NCBI GenBank assembly: GCA_021813195.1
Contig: JAKALI010000035.1
Coordinates: 1-16,512, forward strand
DNA from: Pseudomonadota bacterium
Lineage (GTDB): Bacteria > Pseudomonadota > Alphaproteobacteria > Rhizobiales > Hyphomicrobiaceae
Direction of reading: 5' to 3'
DNA length: 16,512 nt
Part shown: piece by piece, positions 1-6,048 of the stretch
Layout of the letters: each line of letters opens with the position of its first letter
Numbering within the stretch: position 1 is the first letter of the stretch
Program-made: the position numbers and the translations under genes
The notes under the pieces: generated by a model
Seen by the model: only the letters and a program-made list of their open reading frames with translations
Told to the model about the DNA's origin: nothing
Database searches by the model: none

Positions 1-1
1 C

Positions 2-106
2 AGATGGCGCCGCCTCGTGCGCGACTACGAAACCCGCATCGATGTCTCCGAGGCCATGATCCATATCGCCCTCGGTTCCCTCCTGCTCAGGCGCATCGCC
101 CATTGA
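2..106 (+). CDS. IS5-family transposase, C-terminal fragment
   Basis: The reading frame is open from the window edge and ends at TGA 104-106. It gives 34 residues containing RDYETRIDVSEAMIHIALGS and ending LLLRRIAH. That is the familiar C-terminus of IS5-family (IS427-like) DDE transposases, which are common in alphaproteobacteria. The N-terminus and catalytic residues lie outside the window, so whether the element is complete cannot be judged. The AT-rich stretch just after the stop (about 110-128, TTTTCAAAAAGACTCT) is in the right place for the terminal inverted repeat of the element, but the other end is not visible. No gene is evident between here and 322. Confidence 0.8.
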   Translation, partial: RWRRLVRDYETRIDVSEAMIHIALGSLLLRRIAH

Positions 107-321
107 GCGAATTTTCAAAAAGACTCTCAGATCAATGTGCGCGCGCCTATAAGACGCTCCATAGCCTTCGATCCGCTCTGAGAACCGAAGGCAGAGCAGG
201 CGCCGAGCAGCACGGTGCGTTGGCAGGGTGCGATAATGCAGGCACAAGCGTCTCGAGCCGAAGTCCGGCTCCGGCACCTTTGCAGCGTCACCTGCGGCTC
301 TCCAACGAAGCGCGACAGGCG

Positions 322-540
322 ATGACCGAGATAGAGCAACTACGCTGCAAGATTTGGCTTAGGGCATTTATGCAGGGCAGATTGCCGAAGATCGCAACCA
401 AAGCTGAACTCCGCGATCTCGCCAAACAAAAACTGGGCGTCTCGAAAGCGTCATTTGATACCGCGTGGGTCTGGGCAATCGAAGAGACTGGACGCACCGA
501 CTGGTATGAGCCGCTGCGGGGTAAACGCGCGCGCGCGTGA
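322..540 (+). CDS. small hypothetical protein (72 aa)
   Basis: The frame is open well upstream, but the protein-like part begins at ATG 322 with MTEIEQLRCKIWLRAF. It continues through TKAELRDLAKQKLGVSKASF and DTAWVWAIEETGRTDWYEPL to a basic tail. The composition (charged helices, a central lysine-rich stretch, a tryptophan-rich end) looks like a folded small protein, and I have an impression of similar short hypothetical proteins in sphingomonads. I assign no function. The ribosome binding site is weak (AGG close to the start), so an upstream start is possible. It follows an IS end, so its promoter may have been replaced. The end contains a CG-alternating run near 529-538. Confidence 0.5.
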   Translation: MTEIEQLRCKIWLRAFMQGRLPKIATKAELRDLAKQKLGVSKASFDTAWVWAIEETGRTDWYEPLRGKRARA

Positions 541-594
541 CAAGAAGCCGGAGCGTCATCGTGAATTGGATTTGGGATTGTGGTGGAGGATGAA

Positions 595-708
595 ATGCGA
601 GCCAGGGCACATTTGCTGACGCCCACCGGGGCGGGGATTATATGGACAACGATCGCGATTGGAATAGTGACTGTCGCATTCCACGTTTTCGAGTGGGTTG
701 TCCACTAA
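595..708 (+). CDS. 37-aa single-membrane-segment small protein
   Basis: ATG 595 is preceded by GGAGG at 585-589, a 5-base spacing, which is the best ribosome binding site in this part of the window. The frame runs 37 codons to TAA 706-708. The product starts with a basic stretch (MRARAHLL), then has an uninterrupted hydrophobic segment (GAGIIWTTIAIGIVTVAFHV), and ends FEWVVH. This layout fits a small inner-membrane protein with its N-terminus inside. The stop lies only a few bases before sequence that appears to belong to the end of an IS remnant, so the C-terminus may have been cut and replaced. No family is recognised. Conservation would settle whether it is real. Confidence 0.42.
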   Translation: MRARAHLLTPTGAGIIWTTIAIGIVTVAFHVFEWVVH

Positions 709-900
709 CATCCTGTTGAAAGAAAGCGCGGGTTTGACCGCTGCTGATTGAGGTTGCGGCAGTTTCGAATCCTTGGCTTGCAGCTCGTAAACCCTCAACC
801 GGGTCTTGCCGTGCTCGCCCATGTCGCCGCCAGCAGTTTCGCCAGCCCGATCAGGTTGTAGGCGGCGGCCACCAGGGTGAAGGACCAGGGGCGGATCCCA
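709..900 (-). mobile_element. remnant of a second IS (transposase tail and IS end)
   Basis: On the minus strand the codons from about 899 down to TGA 795-797 read IRPWSFTLVAAAYNLIGLAK followed by LLAATWASTARPG. This is the characteristic C-terminus of a different transposase group from the one at 2-106. The next 80-90 bases down to about 711 resemble the 3' untranslated end of such elements and finish with CCTGTTGAAAGAAAGCGCGG on the plus strand. Upstream of about 900 the coding homology stops abruptly, so only about 190 bp of the element survive. It cannot be active. Confidence 0.65.
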
Positions 901-980
901 GGTTACGCTTAGAGTGCAAGACTTTTGGTCGCTGAAAAAAGAGCTGTTGGGGGCATGAATGCGGACCGCTTCGCTACGAG

Positions 981-1072
981 TGTAAATCGGCATCGTGGTG
1001 TAACCCCACTCGGTCTTTCCAAATCATAGAGTTACGATGCCGATCAGCAGCGGGACCCCACGCCGATTTACA
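981..1072. repeat. nested inverted repeats
   Basis: TGTAAATCGGC at 981-991 is the exact reverse complement of 1062-1072 (11 bp). Inside it, ATCGGCATCGT at 986-996 is the exact reverse complement of 1034-1044 (11 bp). The two left arms overlap, so the left copy can pair with either right copy. The structure sits across the damaged 5' part of the PAS_5 pseudogene, just past the IS remnant. It may be a rearrangement scar or an operator. No T-tract follows, so it does not look like a terminator. Confidence 0.5.
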
Positions 1073-1411
1073 GAGTAAAGGATCATGGGCGATGCCGCAG
1101 TGGTGGCCTGGGGACGCTCCTTCCGCGGCATGGGTCGGCGTGAACTCAATGCCTTGCAGCCAGGCGTGGGCGATGTCGTCGCCCGCGTCTGCCGTTGGAT
1201 TGTTCGTGAACAGGAACCGCTCGTCATGCGCGGTGTGCTGCGCAAGGACGTCATCGATGCCCGCCGACAGGAAACGCTCTTCCTGCCCCTGGGGGAGGTT
1301 GACGGCGTGGTCGACCACGTCCTCTCTGTCGGCATTTACGTTCCGCAGTCCTTAAGCGATCTGAAGGCCATCATGAACGAGTCCGATGATGGCAATGACT
1401 ACAAGCCCTGA
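1030..1411 (+). pseudogene. PAS_5-domain protein, N-terminally broken copy
   Basis: From ATG 1085 an intact 108-codon frame encodes GDAAVVAWGRSFRGM, then NALQPGVGDVV and ETLFLPLGEVDGVVDHVLSV. This aligns end to end, at roughly one third identity by eye, with the C-terminal two thirds of the PAS_5 protein at 13284-13826. The first strand of the domain (FKYRVAGD in the intact copy) is missing from this frame. The upstream bases read ...IYRVKDHG in another frame (1066 onward), and the 1085 frame has a stop at 1076-1078. The 5' part therefore carries frameshifts or a small insertion and the gene is probably dead. A shortened functional protein from ATG 1085 cannot be excluded. PAS_5 is an alphaproteobacterial PAS-like sensory fold of unknown ligand. 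Confidence 0.65.
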
Positions 1412-1449
1412 CGGACAGCCGGCAAACCCGTCGAGAGGGGAGGGATAGC

Positions 1450-1891
1450 GTGACGGAACCTTCGCATCTTCAGATCGACGATTGGGATGCGTCCGCGACC
1501 TATCTTTACACGCAGGTGTTGCCCAGCCGCGGCTGGGGTTGGGAGTTCCTGCGTCGGGCCCCGGACTTTTACGTGGCGTGGCGGGAAACGCAGTCCCTTT
1601 TCGAGTATGTCCTCTCCGTAGGCCGACCTTCGGTCTATAGGGCCGCGAGTCTGGCGACACAGATGCTAGCCTATACCGACCTCTTTGCTTCGGCGCTGAC
1701 CGACGACGCGACGATTGGCCAGGGTGTTGTGGGATCCCGCCGTTTGTCCCCATGTGCTGTGCGAGGTCGCCGTTCCGGCCTACACGGTTCTGTCCAGCCC
1801 CGAGCGAAACGGAGCCGCCGCTCTTCTCAGCAGCGGCTCCGTTCAAGGGGGTACTCTGCGGGACCGGCATTGCCGAGCCCGCCTAGGATAA
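1450..1891 (+). pseudogene. DUF6499 / transcriptional regulator-like domain protein, frameshifted
   Basis: GTG 1450 starts a frame with W-rich motifs (DDWDASATYLYTQVLPSRGW, then GWEFLRRAPDFYVAWRE). These match the N-terminal DUF6499 (transcriptional regulator-like) domain, which often precedes DUF2285 in genes of integrative conjugative elements. Around 1715-1725 the homology moves to the next frame, where VLWDPAVCPHVLCEVAVPAY continues the family pattern from 1724 to TAA 1889-1891. In the original frame the same stretch becomes a low-complexity arginine and serine tail, a sign of reading out of frame. The gene therefore has one frameshift and also lacks the DUF2285 part. A GAGGGGAGGG stretch (1434-1443) provides the ribosome binding site. 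Confidence 0.65.
1808..1843. repeat. perfect 11-bp hairpin
   Basis: AACGGAGCCGC (1808-1818) and GCGGCTCCGTT (1833-1843) are exact reverse complements separated by 14 bases. The stem is GC-rich and stable, but no T-run follows on either strand, so a classical intrinsic terminator is not supported. It lies in the out-of-frame half of the DUF6499 pseudogene. Confidence 0.6.
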
Positions 1892-2143
1892 GACGCCTAC
1901 GACGACACAAGCCCTCGTAGATTTTATCGGTCTGAGAAGAGGGGAAATGCCGGCTCGCGCGTCTATACATCGTGTAGCTTGGACTTCATCGAGGCGCGGG
2001 ACGGGTCATTTATGGGGAACCTTCGCCTGGCATTTTGGGTCAACGTGCTGACGGCTTGTCGGTATGCATGCAGCTGTGTGCCGCGCCATCTGCGCTGCCA
2101 CCGTTCGATTATTCTGCTTTCAGGTCGACCAGGTCGTCGAGCC

Positions 2144-2443
2144 ATGTCCCGATCCGCGCCGTTGGTGCGTCTTCACCTTCTCTTGGACTCGCAGGGCTTG
2201 TCCCGCGCCTTGGACAGGCTGACGGTCTTGGGCATCGTGCCCCGCAAGCTCGAATTCCGGCGCGCGGAGAATGGTTTGGGACGGCTTGTCCTTGATCTCG
2301 ACACCGTCCCGACCGACGCGGTTCCAAGCCTGATGGCGCGGCTTGAGCAAATCCCGGCGGTGGCGGCCGTGCAACGTGGATCGCTGAGCATGCCGGTTTC
2401 GCATAGGCACAGCACGCTGGCACAATCATTCCGGCGAGTCTGA
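2144..2443 (+). CDS. ACT-like domain protein (99 aa), 3' end fused to trbI debris
   Basis: From ATG 2144 the product reads VRLHLLLDSQGLSRALDRLT, then VLGIVPRKLEFRRAENGLGR, then LVLDLDTVPTDAVPSLMARL and EQIPAVAAVQRG. The order beta-alpha-beta-beta-alpha-beta, with LDSQGLSRALDRLTVLGIVP as the first loop and helix, resembles stand-alone ACT domains of the acetolactate synthase small-subunit type, which bind amino acids. The family normally stops just after this point. Here about 20 further residues run into sequence that in another frame is trbI, so the original stop was probably lost in a deletion. The ribosome binding site is weak. The next open frames upstream are shadows. Confidence 0.45.
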   Translation: MSRSAPLVRLHLLLDSQGLSRALDRLTVLGIVPRKLEFRRAENGLGRLVLDLDTVPTDAVPSLMARLEQIPAVAAVQRGSLSMPVSHRHSTLAQSFRRV

Positions 2444-2970
2444 TTTCGGGGCTCAATTCCGATCTGCCAGGCACTGTCATCGCGCAGGTAACCGAGGATG
2501 TGAGAGATAGCGCGACCGGCAGATATCTGCTTCTGCCACGCGGATCCAGGCTCATCGGCACCTACGATAGTGTCGTCGCATTCGGCCAAAGCCGGGCGCT
2601 GGTCGTCTGGAAGCGTATTATTATGCCCAACGGTACCTCCGTCGAAATCGGCAATTGGCCGGCCACCGACGCCCAAGGCTATGCCGGACTTTCGGACCAG
2701 GTCGATTATCACACATGGGCGCTGCTGAAGGGCGTGGCTCTGTCTACGCTGCTGGGCGTGACCACCCAGCTGTCGGTCGGCAACAATAATGGAGATTTGC
2801 TAACCGCACTGCGACAATCGGCACAAGATAGCGTCAATCAGGCCGGTCAGCGTATCACCGAGAAGAATCTGGACGTGCAGCCGACGCTGACCGTCAGGCC
2901 CGGCTGGCCGCTGAACGTGATTGTTTCGCGCGATTTGGTATTCCTCCAGCCCTATAAGGAACAAAGCTGA
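2407..2970 (+). pseudogene. trbI: TrbI/VirB10-family conjugation protein, 5'-truncated
   Basis: The codons from 2416 read AGTIIPASLISGLNSDLPGT, then GRYLLLPRGSRLIGTYDSVV, FGQSRALVVWKRIIMPNG, VDYHTWALLKGVALSTLLGV and DVQPTLTVRPGWPLNVIVSR. This is the C-terminal, VirB10-like beta-barrel domain of TrbI, the type IV secretion channel component that spans the envelope. An in-frame TAG at 2404-2406 and the loss of homology before 2416 show that the N-terminal cytoplasmic and transmembrane half is missing. A GTG at 2500 could start a shorter product, but it would lack a membrane anchor and could not work in the channel. The DUF2274 gene starts 2 bases after its TGA, the usual order in Tn4371-like conjugative elements. 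Confidence 0.85.
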
Positions 2971-2972
2971 TT

Positions 2973-3284
2973 ATGCCGGATCTGAAACTCGCCAGACTGC
3001 CAGATCGTACACCGGTCAAGATGAGCATCACTGTCAGCCCGCAGCTTGCGCACAAGCTCGGCGTCTATGTCGAGCTTTATAATGCGACCTATTCGGGCAG
3101 CAGCGAGATGGTTTCCGATCTGGTGCCCTATATGCTCGAGAACTTCCTCGACGCCGACCGAAATTTCATGAAAGCGTTCAAGGAACGCGAAGCGAGCGGT
3201 GTCGATCAAATACCACTTCCGTCTCCAGCGCGTCGAAAACGTCGGAATGTACCAGCAGACACCAAGCCAGCATCGGAGGCGTAA
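2973..3284 (+). CDS. DUF2274-domain protein
   Basis: This 103-residue product starts MPDLKLARLPDRTPVKMSIT and continues with SPQLAHKLGVYVELYNATYS, a region rich in Y, L and E, and LVPYMLENFLDADRNFMKAF. That is the standard DUF2274 pattern: a short basic ribbon followed by helices, suggestive of a ribbon-helix-helix-like DNA or RNA binder. Its function is unknown. It nearly always follows trbI in integrative conjugative elements of this kind, which is the case here with a 2-base gap. The gene looks complete, but its operon has lost everything upstream of trbI, so its original promoter is gone. Confidence 0.85.
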   Translation: MPDLKLARLPDRTPVKMSITVSPQLAHKLGVYVELYNATYSGSSEMVSDLVPYMLENFLDADRNFMKAFKEREASGVDQIPLPSPARRKRRNVPADTKPASEA

Positions 3285-3286
3285 AG

Positions 3287-3607
3287 ATGTCGTACGTCAT
3301 CGGGACATTTGCGCCGACCAAGGATGGCGGCTGGAGCGGGAGCGTCCGCACCTTAACGATCGATACCAAGCTGCGCTTCGTGCCCAACGACAATCGCGAC
3401 AACGAGAACGCGCCGGCCTTCCGGGTCTATGCTGGAAAGTCACGAGTCGGCGACGCCTGGACGGCGCAGACGAGCGGGGAGGCCCCGAAGGATTTTCTGA
3501 GGGTGACTTTCGACGGGCCGGATTTCCCAGAACCGTTCGGGGCGGCGCTCTTTCCCGCAGACGAGGGAACGGCAGCGCAGCTGGCGTGGCGGCGGCGCGG
3601 CGGGTGA
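3287..3607 (+). CDS. DUF736-domain protein
   Basis: ATG 3287 is preceded by GGAGG (3275-3279) at a 7-base spacing, inside the end of the DUF2274 gene. The product starts MSYVIGTFAPTKDGGWSGSV, has the central FRVYAGKSRVGDAWTAQTS, and ends near LRVTFDGPDFPEPFGAALFP. This matches DUF736, a small beta-rich family of unknown function found on plasmids and conjugative elements of alphaproteobacteria. The length of 106 residues is normal. The last residues (AWRRRGG) differ from the tails I expect in the family, so the C-terminus may be slightly altered. It is the last conjugative-element gene before the AbiE module. Confidence 0.88.
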   Translation: MSYVIGTFAPTKDGGWSGSVRTLTIDTKLRFVPNDNRDNENAPAFRVYAGKSRVGDAWTAQTSGEAPKDFLRVTFDGPDFPEPFGAALFPADEGTAAQLAWRRRGG

Positions 3608-3649
3608 GGGAAGCAATTTCGAACCCCTTGATATGGCGAGGTCAGAATG

Positions 3650-3693
3650 TTACATATACTAAGCGTTGATAATTATATGCCTAGTATATGTAA
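3650..3693 (+). promoter_or_regulatory. probable AbiEi operator: 12-bp inverted repeat
   Basis: TTACATATACTA (3650-3661) and TAGTATATGTAA (3682-3693) are perfect reverse complements separated by 20 bases, so the arm centres are 32 bp apart, about three helical turns. The repeat ends one base before ATG 3695 of the antitoxin gene. AbiEi-type antitoxins are known to repress their own operon through inverted repeats near the promoter, so this is the expected operator. A weak promoter candidate is TTGATA 3628-3633 with TACATA 3651-3656 (17-base spacing), which would put the -10 inside the left arm. The AT-rich sequence stands out from its GC-rich surroundings. Confidence 0.65.
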
Positions 3694-3694
3694 T

Positions 3695-4300
3695 ATGACT
3701 GCGCCGGCCCATAGACAGGAGGTATTTGCCGTCCTTCGGGACAAGGGCATCGCCCGTGCGCGCGATTTCAGTGCTGCCGGAATCCCCAGGACCTACCTTC
3801 GCCGCATGCTCGACGATGGTACGCTTGTCCAACGAGGGCGAGGGCTTTATCAGCTTTCAGATGCGGAATTCTCGGCCGCCCATAGCCTGGCCGAAGTCGC
3901 CCGGGCTGTTCCGCATGGCGTTATCGGCCTTCTTTCGGCGCTTCAGTTCCACGAGCTAACAACCCAGACACCACATGAAGTCTGGATGCTAATTGGCTGG
4001 AAGAAATGGGCGCCCAGGAATCCGCCCGTCACTCTTCGCCTGGTTCGCGCCACCGGTGAAGCCCTCACAGCAGGTGTAAAGGTCCACAGAATCGAAAACG
4101 TACCCGTTCCCATCACGGTCCCGGCGAAGACGGTTGCGGACTGCTTCAAGCACCGCCACAAGATCGGTCTCGACGTGGCGCTCGAGGCGCTTCGCGATTG
4201 TATCCGGAAGCGTAAGGCAACGGTCGATGAAATCTGGCGCTATGCCGGAATCGACCGTGTCCAGAATGTGATGCGTCCCTATCTCGAGGCGCTGCAGTGA
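3695..4300 (+). CDS. abiEi: type IV toxin-antitoxin system AbiEi-family antitoxin
   Basis: The N-terminal 60 residues form a winged-helix domain of the AbiEi_4 type (VFAVLRDKGIARARDFSAAG, then TYLRRMLDDGTLVQRGRGLY). The C-terminal part has the AbiEi pattern ALQFHELTTQTPHEVWMLIG, then KVHRIENVPVPITVPAKTVA and DCFKHRHKIGLDVALEALRD. I choose ATG 3695 (201 aa) because earlier in-frame ATGs at 3647 and 3677 lie before or within the inverted repeat 3650-3693 and add residues unlike the family. No strong ribosome binding site is visible, which leaves the start open. The product should neutralise the AbiEii nucleotidyltransferase and repress the operon. Its stop overlaps the GTG start of abiEii, implying translational coupling. 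Confidence 0.9.
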   Translation: MTAPAHRQEVFAVLRDKGIARARDFSAAGIPRTYLRRMLDDGTLVQRGRGLYQLSDAEFSAAHSLAEVARAVPHGVIGLLSALQFHELTTQTPHEVWMLIGWKKWAPRNPPVTLRLVRATGEALTAGVKVHRIENVPVPITVPAKTVADCFKHRHKIGLDVALEALRDCIRKRKATVDEIWRYAGIDRVQNVMRPYLEALQ

Positions 4301-5217
4301 CACGCAAAGAGCCACCTCGGAATGTCGGCGCCTCGGTGCGGACCCGGCTGACGGAGCGGGCGCGCGCAAGGCACGAAAACGTCCAGTTGACGCTCACGCG
4401 CTATGCGATCGAGCGGCTTCTCTATCGGCTCAGCCTATCCCCGTACCGCAATCATTTCGTCCTGAAAGGCGCCATGTTGTTCAGCCTGTGGGCTCCTGCA
4501 CCGTACCGGTCCACTGGCGACCTTGATTTGTTGGGATCGGGCGAGCCATCGCCAGAACGCATCAGGACGCTCTTTCGAGAGGTCATCTCGATGCCTGTCA
4601 CGGATGACGGCGTCAGCTTCTCTCCTGAAGCTCTGCGCGCCGAGCCGGCACGGCTCGAGGATCAATACAGCGGCGTTAAAATCACCGTGACCGCGTCAAT
4701 TGCCGGTGCGGTACTTCCCATCCATATCGATATTGGTTTTGGCGACGTCGTGACGCCCGGCACCCAGGAAATCGAATATCCGTCGTTGCTCGACCTGCCC
4801 AAGCCGATCCTACGGGCCTACCCGCCCGAAACGGTCATTGCCGAGAAATTCCAGGCGATCGTCGTCCTCGGCATGGGCAACAGCAGGATGAAAGATTTCT
4901 TTGATATCTGGGCGATATCGGAGACGTTCTCGTTCGAAAGCGGCCCTCTCAGGGAAGCGGTTCAGGCGACATTTGCCCGGCGCCAAACGGAATGGCCCAC
5001 CGACGTACCGATCGCACTTACCGACGCCTTCACCAAAAACCCGGCTAAGCAAGCCCAATGGCAAGGTTTTATGCGCCGTACAGCCTTTGCGCTGTCACCT
5101 CCGCCGCTTGCCGACGTGACTGAGCGGATAACGACCTTTGTGTCCTCGCTGGTGCCCACAGAGCCACCCGCGGAGCTAACCTGGACGCCACCCGGGCCGT
5201 GGAAATCGCGGACGTGA
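4297..5217 (+). CDS. abiEii: AbiEii/AbiGii-family nucleotidyltransferase toxin
   Basis: GTG 4297 overlaps the antitoxin stop (TGA 4298-4300). The 306-residue product has the nucleotidyltransferase signatures in order: FVLKGAMLFSLW (about 54-65), RSTGDLDLLG with D75 and D77 as likely metal ligands, PIHIDIGFGD with D145, PETVIAEKFQAIV with K184, and MKDFFDIW (198-205). The DNA-polymerase-beta-like fold of this family transfers nucleotides; related MenA-type toxins modify tRNA acceptor ends. All key residues are present, so the toxin looks intact. Known AbiE systems give abortive infection against phage and can stabilise mobile elements. The GC content is similar to its neighbours. The gene converges with the minus-strand AEP-helicase cluster. 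Confidence 0.92.
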   Translation: MTRKEPPRNVGASVRTRLTERARARHENVQLTLTRYAIERLLYRLSLSPYRNHFVLKGAMLFSLWAPAPYRSTGDLDLLGSGEPSPERIRTLFREVISMPVTDDGVSFSPEALRAEPARLEDQYSGVKITVTASIAGAVLPIHIDIGFGDVVTPGTQEIEYPSLLDLPKPILRAYPPETVIAEKFQAIVVLGMGNSRMKDFFDIWAISETFSFESGPLREAVQATFARRQTEWPTDVPIALTDAFTKNPAKQAQWQGFMRRTAFALSPPPLADVTERITTFVSSLVPTEPPAELTWTPPGPWKSRT

Positions 5218-5561
5218 AACCAGCTTCCGGCGAACCAGCAGAATAATGCCACACAACGGGACTCAGATGGGGTGGTTTACAGGTGGAGAGCTTAAGGCTG
5301 CGCGCAGCGCACTTCTTCATTCACCCCGTATGTAACCCGTTCGGGCGAGTCGAGCGTCATTCACAATGGCCACGAAACGATCCGGAATTTACATCGGCCA
5401 GCGCAAGTGATGGGCCCCGGCGGGTTCGCCGCCATCCCCACCCCGCGATCGATCCGCCCCATCGTGCGGCGTCCCCTGCGGTCCCCGCGCTTATCGGGTC
5501 CGGGTCCCCATCGATCCCGCGAACAACAGCCGCTTTGTCGGCCGTCCGCCGTCAGGATGTA
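5218..5561. other. intergenic stretch between two convergent modules
   Basis: No gene is recognised in these 344 bases. Open frames here are GC-rich and of low complexity (proline and arginine rich). The stretch holds the abrupt switch from the plus-strand AbiE module to the minus-strand cluster, so the boundary of two insertions may lie in it. I see no clear intrinsic terminator for either side. A 14-codon ORF beginning at an ATG near 5367 (MATKRSGIYIGQRK) looks protein-like, but it is too short to support. Confidence 0.4.
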
Positions 5562-5962
5562 TTATTTCGTCGACGATTGATCTTCCAGGCGATCAATCAG
5601 CGTCATCATCTCCCGCAATGCGCCCTTCGCATCCACCAGCTTCTTTGCGGTAAGCAATTCGCTACGGTTGGCGAGCGCCAGGACCGTCTCCAGAATGTGA
5701 TCGGAATGCCTGCATAGCGCAATCAGAAACTCCCGCTCGGTCCATTCTTCGCGTCAAACCGATTTTTCACAGCTCTCGCGTTGGTGCCAGTCTGCTGCAC
5801 AACCATTTTGATCGCCGCATGTGTGCCGCCATATTCGGCATGAAGCGCATCCGCGATGGCCCGAGCATATCCGCCAGCACCGAGGTGCTCGGTTTTCTCA
5901 AAGAGGGGAAAAGTTCTTCCTGAAACAGACCGAAGATTTCGGTCGCTTTTTTCAGACGACAT
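5562..5962 (-). pseudogene. small HTH-like protein, one-base frameshift
   Basis: Start ATG 5962 has AAAGGA (5971-5976) 8 bases upstream on the minus strand. The first frame reads GGYARAIADALHAEYGGTHA, then AIKMVVQQTGTNARAVKNRF and DAKNGPSG, and hits a stop at 5723-5725. The next frame continues without a break in sense: FLIALCRHSDHILETVLALA, then NRSELLTAKKLVDAKGALRE and a stop at 5562-5564. The switch falls at CCC 5732-5734 (GGG on the coding strand), where one more G would restore a 133-residue protein. Helix-loop-helix spacing around TGTNARAVKNRF and the NGPSG turn suggest a DNA-binding helix-turn-helix, with R where related proteins tend to have W. It sits 86 bases downstream of the AEP-helicase gene and is probably co-transcribed. 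It may be a real mutation or a sequencing error in a short G-run. Confidence 0.7.
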
Positions 5963-6048
5963 CCGATCCATCCTTTGGCTATTTCTGGGCGCACCGTCGG
6001 GCATCGGTTATCGGCCGCCGACAGCCTTTTTTCATGCCGTGGTGACGC

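Noticed and set aside
529..538. Alternating CG run as a possible Z-DNA element
   Set aside because: It is only about ten bases, lies in the coding end of a small ORF, and is ordinary for GC-rich DNA.
1352..1870. Minus-strand ORF of 172 codons
   Set aside because: It is antisense to the PAS_5 and DUF6499 remnants, which show family motifs on the plus strand.
5283..5717. Plus-strand ORF of 144 codons
   Set aside because: It is low-complexity proline/arginine sequence that runs over the minus-strand HTH-like gene, whose frame is clearly the real one.
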